NCBI GenBank assembly: GCA_031386985.1
Contig: JANNCV010000028.1
Coordinates: 26,738 to 90,737, forward strand
From: JANJUB01 sp031386985
Lineage (GTDB): Bacteria; Armatimonadota; Fimbriimonadia; Fimbriimonadales; Fimbriimonadaceae
DNA length: 64,000 nucleotides
Direction of reading: 5' to 3'
Positions 51,600-60,046 of the stretch are shown here, piece after piece; position 1 is the stretch's first letter, and every line of letters starts with the position of its first letter. A model generated the notes under the pieces. It had not been told where the DNA came from and did no database searches. It worked only from the letters and a program-made list of their open reading frames with translations. The position numbers were made by a program, and so were the translations under genes.

Positions 51600-52334
51600 C
51601 TACTTCGAATCTGGATCGTCTATCATTGACCTCTCAAACAAGTCTTTCAGACGTTTGCGCTCATCCCTTTCTGATTCTCGATTTCGGACGTCTTCATGAA
51701 ACGTCTCATCTTCTTTCCAGTGCTTACGATACTGCTTGGTCGGGGTTTTGGGGCTCGATTTGCCATAACGGATCGGCAAACGGTTATCGGCGAGGGCCCA
51801 CGCGAGGGCGAGGGGAGCGGCGGCGAACGGGGCAAACTGGGGAAGGGTGGAAAAGAAAACGATTCCCGCCGAGACCCAGCCTAGCCATTTTGCCTTGATT
51901 GGAAAGATGATAAGGGTGACGATTGAGTTTGGATTTCGCGTTGCCCACATGACGGTAACTGCGGCAATAAGCGGATAGGCCCCGAACAGCGGGGCGTTGG
52001 CGGAAAAGATGAAGCCACCAATGAGCATACAAAAGGCTCCCGCTATAGTTAGTGAAAGCATTGTGATGGCATATTTGGGGGACCCTAAGTCTTGCTCAAC
52101 TTGATGACCCACTTGGTAAAGCCAGATCGCGCCGAAAAGCACCCCCATGAAGCCGAGGGCGCCACCGAATGCGATGGGCCAAGTGAGGACCGACCACGGC
52201 TTGGCGCCAAGGTTGTCTGATTCGAAGAGAAGCAGTGTCCAAATGGGAGCGGCGGGAGCAACGAAGGCAGACAAAAATGCGAGCACCAGGATGGCGATGA
52301 TAATCAGGTTGACGGTGATTTTTCGGGGAATCAT
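51600..52334 (-). CDS. Rhomboid-like membrane protein lacking the catalytic serine
   Basis: 244 residues from ATG 52334 (MIPRKITVNLIIIAILVLAF). Six hydrophobic segments and a rhomboid-style order (WSVLTWPIAFGG, FGAIWLYQVGHQVEQDLGSP, GAYPLIAAVTVMWATRNP, AKWLGWVSAGIVFF). The GxSG site is replaced by GAYP and no catalytic His is evident, so it would be an inactive pseudoprotease if the fold call is right. The C-terminal 70 residues are charged and cytoplasmic. Confidence 0.7.
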   Translation of the reverse strand: MIPRKITVNLIIIAILVLAFLSAFVAPAAPIWTLLLFESDNLGAKPWSVLTWPIAFGGALGFMGVLFGAIWLYQVGHQVEQDLGSPKYAITMLSLTIAGAFCMLIGGFIFSANAPLFGAYPLIAAVTVMWATRNPNSIVTLIIFPIKAKWLGWVSAGIVFFSTLPQFAPFAAAPLALAWALADNRLPIRYGKSSPKTPTKQYRKHWKEDETFHEDVRNRESERDERKRLKDLFERSMIDDPDSK

Positions 52335-52418
52335 ATGCGTATTAATGATTATGGGCGTGAAAGCGAACCAAGCCCATAAATTGACCGTCAATTGGGTCTA
52401 GACTAGAGATTGAAATTT

Positions 52419-53231
52419 ATGTTACGACGTGCCTTTACCCTCATTGAATTATTGGTTGTTATTGCGATTATCGCGATCCTTGCCGCTATTTTGTTCCCCG
52501 TTTTTGCCCGGGCAAAGGAAGCCGCGAAGATTAGCCGCGGACTTTCTCAGATGCGACAGCTTGGCATTGCCGTGATGATTTATGCGGGAGACGAGGACGA
52601 CTACTTCCTGCCAGCATCCGCTCGCAACTCAGCCGATCCACTAAACATTCCAAAAATCTGGTGCGAGGGCTTAGCCCCCTACGTTAAGAACAAAGAGATC
52701 TTTGTTGCTATTGACTCAAAAGGTGATTTTGCGGCGAATTGGGACGGTCGAAGGCATGCAACCATTGGCTATAGCGATGCGACCGGCGTGAACCTGGCCA
52801 GCACAGCTCAAGATGGCGCCGCCCCGGCGGGTACGGAGGGTTTCAAGTATGCTGCCAACTTCAGCGTGGCGGCCGAGGCTGCTCGCACGGGGCTCTTTGC
52901 CGTAACGCCCGGCGCCCCGATCGGCAATATTACAACGAACCATCGCGGTTACGTTTTCAACCCTTACAACGGCTTAAATGATCCCGGCGGAGACTATTAC
53001 AAGGGGCTACCGATGATCAGCGACCGGGACTTAGTGGCGGAAAGCGGAGACGTGAACTACCCAACTTCTCCGACCCTGACCGCGGGACTACTTAAGCCCA
53101 TTTATGCTCGTTATCGTTCGGATCGAACGAATAATGGCGTAACACCGGTGATCTTTGCGGATGGACACTGCAAAGTGCTTTCGGCGCGGCAACTGAACAC
53201 GTTTGGCACCGTTATCTGGCGATTTCGGTGA
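52419..53231 (+). CDS. Prepilin-like protein (N-methylation/cleavage motif)
   Basis: 270 residues. Type III/IV pilin-like leader MLRRAFTLIELLVVIAIIAI with cleavage before Phe, then LAAILFPVFARAKEAAKISR and a C-terminal FADGHCKVLSARQL. This layout (H-X9-DG style end) is abundant in Planctomycetes and Armatimonadota. Start: ATG 52419 gives the normal leader; TTG at 52410 is alternative, with TAGACT 5 nt ahead of it. Likely a secreted or pseudopilus subunit. Confidence 0.88.
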   Translation: MLRRAFTLIELLVVIAIIAILAAILFPVFARAKEAAKISRGLSQMRQLGIAVMIYAGDEDDYFLPASARNSADPLNIPKIWCEGLAPYVKNKEIFVAIDSKGDFAANWDGRRHATIGYSDATGVNLASTAQDGAAPAGTEGFKYAANFSVAAEAARTGLFAVTPGAPIGNITTNHRGYVFNPYNGLNDPGGDYYKGLPMISDRDLVAESGDVNYPTSPTLTAGLLKPIYARYRSDRTNNGVTPVIFADGHCKVLSARQLNTFGTVIWRFR

Positions 53232-53340
53232 AGACCGGGCGATCCGGTAACCTTGGCTAATGGCCCCGTTGATGCTGGCTTGCTCCTGGGCTAAACTCGC
53301 GGGCGGTCTCTAGGTGTCGGTCGAAGCCGACGACCCCAGG

Positions 53341-53769
53341 CTAAAAGGCAGACATATCGGCTCCCAAGAAGCCAACGCGAATGCCATTATCTTGAAGGAG
53401 ACGATTAGCTCTGGAGTTTACGATGAGTAGGAAGATGAGCCCAAAACAGGGGATTAGCATCAGAAAACCGTAAAGGATGCCCATCGTGACGCTGTAGACT
53501 TTCACGGAAATCAGGAAGCCCATGACAGCACCGATAATTACAACAAACAACACGAACACTCCATAAACTCGCCTGATATCGGGCGGAAACAAGAACTGCA
53601 GCCCAACTGAGACGAAGTAAAACAGGATGCACAGAATGAGCCACTTTTGATATTGAGCAATGGTCTTGAGGTCCGCCCAGCTTCCGCCCGGAAGTCCTAC
53701 AACCTCAGATCGCCGCCGGCCGTCGTATGGGTTGTCTTGCCATTGGTTGGGGTTTGGAGTATGTGCCAT
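53341..53769 (-). CDS. Three-pass membrane protein, unknown
   Basis: 142 residues: hydrophobic segments LILCILFYFVSVGLQFLF, GVFVLFVVIIGAVMGFLISV and GILYGFLMLIPCFGLIFLLI, and an end NSRANRLLQDNGIRVGFLGADM that I recognise as a conserved tail of an uncharacterised membrane family. N-terminal 35 residues are hydrophilic and cytoplasmic. Confidence 0.75.
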   Translation of the reverse strand: MAHTPNPNQWQDNPYDGRRRSEVVGLPGGSWADLKTIAQYQKWLILCILFYFVSVGLQFLFPPDIRRVYGVFVLFVVIIGAVMGFLISVKVYSVTMGILYGFLMLIPCFGLIFLLIVNSRANRLLQDNGIRVGFLGADMSAF

Positions 53770-53880
53770 TGAGGACTTACTTTATACTATGTTGCCCGGG
53801 CAGTGTCCTGACCATAGGATTGCCAGATGCCAAGCGCCAATTTCCCGACCTCTATCCACTTGGCTTGAACATGCGAACTG

Positions 53881-54171
53881 CTACCGCAGGAACCGAGTTA
53901 GGGCGTCTTTGATCTCGGAAGCTTGGGCCGAGTCGGGAACCACAGTGCAACAATCTCCCACCTCGGAAATGTCTTGATGTAAGACGCAGGTTTGGAGGTG
54001 ATCCGTTAGGAGGAGGACTCCGAGTTGATCCATGGCGGAGCGGACGGCGGTTACTTGTTGAAGGATTTCGTTGCAGGTTCGGCCCGATTCCACCATGCGC
54101 TGAATTCCCGCGACTTGCCCGTTGATCCGGCTTATTCGCTTGATCGCGCTTGATTTTGTTTCAGACTTCAT
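53881..54171 (-). CDS. CsoR/FrmR-family metal-sensing repressor
   Basis: 96 residues, all-helical. Cys33, His58 and Cys62 match the spacing of the CsoR copper ligands (C-x24-H-x3-C). AIKRISRINGQVAGIQRMVE is the DNA-binding helix pair. The C-terminal extra cysteines (GDCCTVV) are unusual. It likely represses a copper or stress gene; the nearest target is the divergent metalloprotease gene or itself. No copper exporter is in view. Confidence 0.88.
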   Translation of the reverse strand: MKSETKSSAIKRISRINGQVAGIQRMVESGRTCNEILQQVTAVRSAMDQLGVLLLTDHLQTCVLHQDISEVGDCCTVVPDSAQASEIKDALTRFLR

Positions 54172-54231
54172 GCCCCGAAGTATACGATGTGGGAACAGCC
54201 GCTGTGCTTTGCGAAGTATGCTAAAGATGTT

Positions 54232-56799
54232 ATGCGCGCGCTGCTTTCTCTTGCCCTAGCCGTCACCTTGAGTTCGGCTTACTCTCAGACCACGAAGCCG
54301 ACCGATCCCCCTGCAAAGGCCCAGGATACGGCTCCCGCGAAGCCCAAAAGCGACCTGAAATCTTACGAAGAAGTCACCAAAGATTTTGTGGCTCAGCCGG
54401 GTGTTTTTAAGGTCCATCGTAGCGACGACAAAGACAAAATTCTTTGGGAAATTCCGGAGAACTTGATGGGGCGAGTGTTCCTTTGGCAAACCGAGCTCTC
54501 TGAGGGAGCTGGTTATCCCGGCCTTGGGGCGGGTATTCGAACGTTACGCTTTGAGCGACGAAAGAATAAGATTTTCATGCGAGAAGTTCGCCCGGCAAAT
54601 CGGACTAGCGATACCGGGGGCCTCGCCCTCGGCCTTCAAAACCTCTTTGTCGAGCCAATCATCCGCTCGTTTGACGTCATGACCGAAGGCGACAAATCAG
54701 TCGTAGTTGATGTTTCAAGTCTTTTCCTTTCTGACCCCACGGAATTCCAAGTGAAGGGCTTGGTTGGCGGAGCGGGAGTAGATAGTGGTCGAAGCTATAT
54801 TCAACGAACAAAGTCGTTTCCAACGAACATCGAAACCCGCTCGGTGCTTACCTTTATCGGCGGCGGCGGCGCTCCGAGTGGCCCCGGTCGGCGGGGTGGC
54901 GGCGGCGGATCTGGCTTGGCAACTACGGCAACCATTCACTACAGCTTAGTCCTTTTGCCCGAGAAGCCAATGCAGGGCCGATATAAAGATTCCCGAATCG
55001 GCTTCTTTACCAATGGATACACCCAATACGAAGCCAATCTTCCAGTTAAGAGCTATGAATACATCAATCGTTATCGGTTAGAGAAGAAGGATCCTACGGC
55101 AGCGGTAAGCGATGTGAAGCAGCCCATCGTTTACTACCTGGCGCGAGAGGTTCCTGAAAAGTGGCGGCCTTATCTGATTAAGGGCGTTGAAGCCTGGCAA
55201 GTCCCGTTTGAGAAGGCTGGTTTCCGCAATGCCATAATCTGCAAAAATGCTCCGACCGTTCAGGAGGATCCGAACTGGGATGCTGAGGATGCGCGTTACT
55301 CGGTCATTCGCTGGGCTCCTTCTAGCACGGCAAACGCAATGGGGCCCTCCATCCAGGATCCTCGCTCCGGCGAGACCATTTCCGCCCACGTCATCTTTTG
55401 GCATAACATCTTGGATTTGGTTCAAAAGTGGAATTTTGCCCAAACCGCGGGAAGCGATCCGATTGCCCGTAAACTCCCATTTTCCGATGACATGATCGGC
55501 AAGATGATGACCTATGTTTCGGCTCACGAAATCGGTCACACGCTTGGATTGGAGCATAACTTTGAGGCGAGCGCTTCCCGAACTATCGCTCAGCTTAGGA
55601 ACAAGAACTTCATGGCAACTCATGGCGTTTCGAGCTCTATCATGAGTTACTCGCGGCACAACTATGTGGCTCAACCCGAGGATGGGGTGAGCTGGTCGAA
55701 CAATAGATTTATCGGAGAATATGATAACTTTGCGATAGATTATGGTTATCGAGTGATTCCGGGAGCTAATTCGGCAGACTCTGAGAAACCGATGCTGGAT
55801 AGCATCCTTTCTCGCCAGGTGAAGGACCCGACTGTTCGCTTTGCGAACTACAAATACAGCCAAGACCCAACTTCTCAAAGCGAGCGCATCGGTGATGATA
55901 CGATTGAGGCGACGCGGCTTGGACTGAAGAACTTGGATCGGGCGGCAAAGAACTACTTGCTTCCGGCCACAGTGCGGTTCGGCGAAGATTACACGATGCT
56001 TAGTGAGTATTACTCCGAAATGTCTCAGCACCGAATGATGTGGTTGATGCACGTGATGCGCGAGATTGGTGGCGTGGTCGAGAACGATGTTCACGTCGGT
56101 CGCGGCGGGGACGTCTTCCTGCCGGTTCCCCGCGAAAAGCAGTTGAGAGCGCTTCGATTCCTTTCAGATGAAGGCTTGCAGATTCCGCCCGGTCTCATGA
56201 ATCCGGCGATCTTGCGAAAGATCTTTCCCGGAGGAGATTTGGGGCGGCTGACTGGCATGCAAAATATGTTGATGGGCCAGCTGCTTGGTGAGAGCCGGGT
56301 CGGTCGAGTTCTAGACCAACAAATCATGACGGGAGGCAAATCGCTTTCGGTTGATGACCTCGTTCGTGAAGTTACGAACGGCGTTTGGAAGGAGCTTCAA
56401 GCTCCAAAACCCATGATTTCGATCGCTCGCCGATCCGTTCAGCAAAGCTATCTGGTCACGATGGACGAGCGTCTGAACGGGGAGGGAAAGAGCACGAGCG
56501 ATTTTGTTTTCGTGGCAAAGGCGGCGCTGAAAAATCTGGCTCGTTCGATTGATTTGGCGATCAAGCGATCTCCCGACGCAACGACAAAGGCTCACTTGAG
56601 CGAAAGTCGAAGGCAGATCGGCGATATCGTTTCGGGCCATAAATCGAAATCATCCGGCCCGGGCGCACCTGATCTGAGTTCGATTTTCGGCATTACGCCG
56701 GAGAAGTTGGATCGAATCATGAACACGGACTATTCGCATCAGTGCTTTAACAGCGAAGCGATGCTGGCCGATCTAATTCGGGAACTAACGAAGAAGTAG
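54232..56799 (+). CDS. Large exported zinc metalloprotease (DUF5117/DUF4953 type)
   Basis: 855 residues from ATG 54232 (MRALLSLALAVTLSSAYSQ, signal peptide). The metzincin-type site HEIGHTLGLEHNFEAS (HExxHxxGxxH) is at about residue 430, followed by SSIMSYSRHNYVAQPEDG (Met-turn). A glycine-rich linker (GRRGGGGGSGL) interrupts the first domain near residue 230. Other members are TonB-era secreted proteases of unknown target. A frame from 54187 adds 15 residues without signal character. Confidence 0.92.
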   Translation: MRALLSLALAVTLSSAYSQTTKPTDPPAKAQDTAPAKPKSDLKSYEEVTKDFVAQPGVFKVHRSDDKDKILWEIPENLMGRVFLWQTELSEGAGYPGLGAGIRTLRFERRKNKIFMREVRPANRTSDTGGLALGLQNLFVEPIIRSFDVMTEGDKSVVVDVSSLFLSDPTEFQVKGLVGGAGVDSGRSYIQRTKSFPTNIETRSVLTFIGGGGAPSGPGRRGGGGGSGLATTATIHYSLVLLPEKPMQGRYKDSRIGFFTNGYTQYEANLPVKSYEYINRYRLEKKDPTAAVSDVKQPIVYYLAREVPEKWRPYLIKGVEAWQVPFEKAGFRNAIICKNAPTVQEDPNWDAEDARYSVIRWAPSSTANAMGPSIQDPRSGETISAHVIFWHNILDLVQKWNFAQTAGSDPIARKLPFSDDMIGKMMTYVSAHEIGHTLGLEHNFEASASRTIAQLRNKNFMATHGVSSSIMSYSRHNYVAQPEDGVSWSNNRFIGEYDNFAIDYGYRVIPGANSADSEKPMLDSILSRQVKDPTVRFANYKYSQDPTSQSERIGDDTIEATRLGLKNLDRAAKNYLLPATVRFGEDYTMLSEYYSEMSQHRMMWLMHVMREIGGVVENDVHVGRGGDVFLPVPREKQLRALRFLSDEGLQIPPGLMNPAILRKIFPGGDLGRLTGMQNMLMGQLLGESRVGRVLDQQIMTGGKSLSVDDLVREVTNGVWKELQAPKPMISIARRSVQQSYLVTMDERLNGEGKSTSDFVFVAKAALKNLARSIDLAIKRSPDATTKAHLSESRRQIGDIVSGHKSKSSGPGAPDLSSIFGITPEKLDRIMNTDYSHQCFNSEAMLADLIRELTKK

Positions 56800-56805
56800 A
56801 CCCGA

Positions 56806-56854
56806 CCCGTGTCATCCTGCCCATGAATGCCTAGGGCAGCTTGCCCTAGGCATT
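56806..56854. terminator. REP-type hairpin between convergent genes
   Basis: AATGCCTAGGGCA (56826-56838), GCT loop, TGCCCTAGGCATT (56842-56854): a perfect 13-bp stem. It contains the stop codon of the GH38-like gene (TAG at 56848-56846). It is the core of a REP similar to those at 27814 and 51553. Confidence 0.8.
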
Positions 56855-59800
56855 TCGATGTACGGTCGCCCAGATTTCACGCTTTGCGTCCAGATCGCGG
56901 GTTTGTTTTCGCCCAGGAATGATGTCGAGATAAAGCGTAGTAATCTCGTGCGCGCGCATTTTGAAGCAGATTTTCTCGTAAGAGAACTTGCCATCCTGGT
57001 GGGAGAACTCATGGTCAACTTCGCCTTCGATTTGCCCAAGCAGATTGGTTTTGAAGACACTTGCAATCGGCCCAACCACCGTGAGCTCAACATCCGTCGC
57101 CAGCCCGTCGAACTCAACAAGGCGAATGATGTAAGGGTAACCCATCCCCACCCCCGCGTAGTTTTCGACGTATTTTCCGGCGAAGTCTTCGGCTTCGCGG
57201 TAGAAGGCGGTGATGACAACGTTGGGGGTGGCGCAACTCAGGGCCGAAGTAATGGAATCGGGCCATGGCCCGTGGAGCAAATCGTTAACACGCGTGTTTG
57301 CAATGCGCCAACACTCTGCGTTAGTTTCCGAAGTAACAGGCAAGAGTGTGAAGAACCGGTCGTCCTCGTCGTGGAAGTTTTTCTCGTCCCATGGGTCGTA
57401 GGCAGCTGCAATCATCTCTAAGTTGTCATCACGCCTGAACCATTGCGTGCTGGCCTGCTGAGTTACAAGGAGCCCGCGATTCGAAACTTCATCCCGGAAC
57501 GCAACGAAACTTCCAGCGGTAAAGCCTCGCTCCACCGATTCGAACCACTGAAGCGAGGTCATCCAATCTCCATGCGGGTACTTTCTAACCCCCTTAGAGG
57601 TGCCTTCCACACGGACGACTCCATAGGGCGTGTCCACGTCAATTTTCATGTTTTCAAGGTCAAGGTTCAACGCAAGTCGCGTTGCATCTTCGTAGCCGCC
57701 CCGGGTTTTCTTCTTTCGCTGGCGACTTGAATTTATCAAGATGCCCCGCGTGTCCGAGAGGGTGCAACGCAAAACAAAGGATTCTCCGTCAATCGAAGCC
57801 CTCGCGATTAGCGCAACCTTCTCAACGACGTGAACACCCAGCGCCACGGCGTTCGCCGGTAGGAGTGAAAAGGGTTCTTTGAGGAGGTTGACTCCATCTG
57901 GCCCTTGGAGCTCGGTGAAACACGCATTCTCCAAATCCGCAACCACTGAGAACCGATTGCAGGAATATTTGGCGAATTGCGATTGCGAGTCCACTTCCCA
58001 CTCTGCGGATACCTTCTTGTGTGAAGGTCCAAAGCCAAAAGGGGGAATGCCGTCAACTTCCCATCCCTGGGGATTGAATCTATGGCTTTTGGTCTTCCCA
58101 TGGCGCGCGCGCTCAGCTCGCCAATGCAAGTTGCGCACTACCGACTCAATCTTGCCCTCCTCGTTCTCAGCGACATATCCACACAACCCCTCACACTCAT
58201 CAATGTCATGATGCTGAGTCCATAGGAGTGTTCGCCATGCTTCCTCGAACTCCCAGACCGGATAGACATCCCAGTGCGAATAGGGCCGACCGTACAGCCC
58301 CAAAACCGCGTGCAAACTCTCAACGCCCTGCAACTGCCATTCGAGCCGCCGTGATCGCGAGCGAACCTGGTCCCCATTCTTCCCCAAGGTCAACCCATGC
58401 CATACCTGATCCATGGAGTAGTTCCGAACTGGAACCGTGGCTTGGGCGTCCCGCCCAAGGTTTAGGGGGGCGTCTCGCCCCTCTCCGAAAGCCCCCTCCG
58501 CAACATAAAGCCTAGGCCAATCCACCAGCCCCGCCTTGCGAGGATTCTCCAAGACATATCGAACCTGCCGACCAAAATCTTCGGAACTTCGGATCAAATG
58601 ATCATAAGATTCTGCTTGCCAAACCTCTCCCGAACTCCTCTTGAGTTTGTGTATCTCGTGCGAGGTGAACGATTTCCAAGAATGCAAAATCCCCTCTAGA
58701 TCATAGCCGGGAAGAGGGGCAACCACAACGTGAACATGATTGGGCATTACTACAGCCGCGACAAGGTCATAGCGTTCGCCATCAAAGTGAGTCAATGCAT
58801 CAAAGACCAGCTGCCCGATCGCGGGTTCGCGCAAGATACATGAGCCCTTGCCCGAATCCAAGTAGGATTCAATCTTGTCAGAGCGCAACCGCATATACTC
58901 GTATTTCAGCGCCTCAGACTGCAGCTGCCCCTGCTCATGAAGGAGCTTCAATCGCTCCCGCTCGCGGGCGTATTCGGCTTGAATCTCTATTGGAATGGAG
59001 TCGGCTAACCGGAAAGTCACCGCATAAGTCGCGCCTTCCCTGCGCCAATGGGGGAGGTAGGCGCCTTGGCGTTTGGTTATTGGTTTTTCCTTCTCGGGCG
59101 AGACGCCCTTGAAAACCTTGGGCGGGACGCCCAAGCCACGGGCTTGGAGATACTCTCCAAGGGTGACGGGCGTCACCTCAAACCGAGGATCACTCAGCAA
59201 CTCCTTCAACTTGGGCAAAATCAGTTCGCTCCGACACATCCAGTCCGGCGAAGGCATAAGCTCAAGCCATTGCTGGATGAGAGGAGTGGCTTGGGCGTCT
59301 CGCCCAAGGTTTTCAAGGGCGTCTCGCCCCTGTCCGGATGCCAACTCCTTCAGCAAAACATCCATATCCTCCGGCCACTGGTGCAAGTTCAACTTATTCC
59401 GGGTCGCTGTCAAAATCCGCGAACCATCCATCCCCTCCCACCAAATCACCGGCGACTCCTCAACCGGAACCTCCGGCGTGTGCCAAGTCCACTGGAAGAA
59501 AAGCGATGCACCCGTAAATCCGCAGCCCTTCAGCATCTGCGGCAATTGAGGGAAGAAGTAAAACTCTTCTTCCCAAAACGTCTTTGGCCAAACTCCCAAC
59601 AGCCGACGCACGGCCCGCGCCCCGTAAATCAACTGCCGAATGTTCGATTCGCCACCATGAAAGAGACCGTATGGCTGCCCGTACGAACATCCCACCGGCT
59701 CAACAATCCCCTCATCAACGGCTTGCCTTAACTCCGCTAGCGCCTCCGGATCTTCCGCTGCCAGTTTCTCATAGCCGATTCCATCAAAGTTGACGCACCC

Positions 59801-59935
59801 CTTAACTCCCGCCTCCCGGCACAGGTGAATCATGTCTCGGATCGAGCCGGGAAGCACGTGATAGCCCCACAACCACTGCATATCCACCCAATGCATGTGG
59901 TTGCCAAACGTGTAAAAGAGTTTTGTAGGTTCCAA
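56846..59935 (-). CDS. GH38-like alpha-mannosidase interrupted in frame by a RAYT
   Basis: 1029 residues. The GH38-like parts are residues 1-260 (HMHWVDMQWLWGYHVLPGSI, TFWEEEFYFFPQLPQML) and 495-1029 (NYSMDQVWHGLTLGKNGDQV, QHHDIDECEGLCGYVAENEE, then beta domains). Residues about 265-495 are a REP-flanked RAYT transposase that keeps the frame open, and another REP copy adds GRDALENLGRDAQAT near residue 205. The start is a TTG at 59935 with TACAAT 7 nt before it. The substrate would be an alpha-mannoside-type glycan. Whether the fusion is active is unknown. Confidence 0.85.
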   Translation of the reverse strand: MEPTKLFYTFGNHMHWVDMQWLWGYHVLPGSIRDMIHLCREAGVKGCVNFDGIGYEKLAAEDPEALAELRQAVDEGIVEPVGCSYGQPYGLFHGGESNIRQLIYGARAVRRLLGVWPKTFWEEEFYFFPQLPQMLKGCGFTGASLFFQWTWHTPEVPVEESPVIWWEGMDGSRILTATRNKLNLHQWPEDMDVLLKELASGQGRDALENLGRDAQATPLIQQWLELMPSPDWMCRSELILPKLKELLSDPRFEVTPVTLGEYLQARGLGVPPKVFKGVSPEKEKPITKRQGAYLPHWRREGATYAVTFRLADSIPIEIQAEYARERERLKLLHEQGQLQSEALKYEYMRLRSDKIESYLDSGKGSCILREPAIGQLVFDALTHFDGERYDLVAAVVMPNHVHVVVAPLPGYDLEGILHSWKSFTSHEIHKLKRSSGEVWQAESYDHLIRSSEDFGRQVRYVLENPRKAGLVDWPRLYVAEGAFGEGRDAPLNLGRDAQATVPVRNYSMDQVWHGLTLGKNGDQVRSRSRRLEWQLQGVESLHAVLGLYGRPYSHWDVYPVWEFEEAWRTLLWTQHHDIDECEGLCGYVAENEEGKIESVVRNLHWRAERARHGKTKSHRFNPQGWEVDGIPPFGFGPSHKKVSAEWEVDSQSQFAKYSCNRFSVVADLENACFTELQGPDGVNLLKEPFSLLPANAVALGVHVVEKVALIARASIDGESFVLRCTLSDTRGILINSSRQRKKKTRGGYEDATRLALNLDLENMKIDVDTPYGVVRVEGTSKGVRKYPHGDWMTSLQWFESVERGFTAGSFVAFRDEVSNRGLLVTQQASTQWFRRDDNLEMIAAAYDPWDEKNFHDEDDRFFTLLPVTSETNAECWRIANTRVNDLLHGPWPDSITSALSCATPNVVITAFYREAEDFAGKYVENYAGVGMGYPYIIRLVEFDGLATDVELTVVGPIASVFKTNLLGQIEGEVDHEFSHQDGKFSYEKICFKMRAHEITTLYLDIIPGRKQTRDLDAKREIWATVHRNA
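58438..59147 (-). mobile_element. RAYT (REP-associated Y1 transposase) inside the GH38-like gene
   Basis: The RAYT core is ATYAVTFRLADSIPIEIQAE, YLDSGKGSCILREPAIGQLV, then VVMPNHVHVVVAPLPGYDL (HUH metal site), SWKSFTSHEIHKLKRSSGEV and QAESYDHLIRSSEDFGRQVR (catalytic Tyr). It lies in the same frame and strand as the host gene and lacks its own stop. Inverted REPs frame it: 58438-58482 and 59097-59147 (GGCTTGGGCGTCCCGCCCAAG type). A third REP is at 59288-59332. Confidence 0.9.
59288..59332. repeat. Extra REP copy in the GH38-like gene
   Basis: GCTTGGGCGTCTCGCCCAAG then GTTTTCAAGGGCGTCTCGCCC. Same sequence family as the two REPs flanking the RAYT; 45 bp, multiple of three. Confidence 0.8.
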
Positions 59936-60046
59936 CGCGAAGATTGTATCCGCCCGGAGCGCGGAAGTAGGCCAAAGGCAACGGACTTGCCGAAGAGTAG
60001 GGTCAGGAACGAGGGTCGGACGTGAGCCCGGCTTTAGAGCGCTCCT

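Noticed and set aside
55078..56094. 338-residue minus-strand frame inside the metalloprotease gene
   Set aside because: It is a shadow of a strongly conserved plus-strand protease region including the zinc site.
59048..59731. 227-residue plus-strand frame inside the GH38-like gene
   Set aside because: Antisense to conserved GH38 and RAYT sequence; no start signal.
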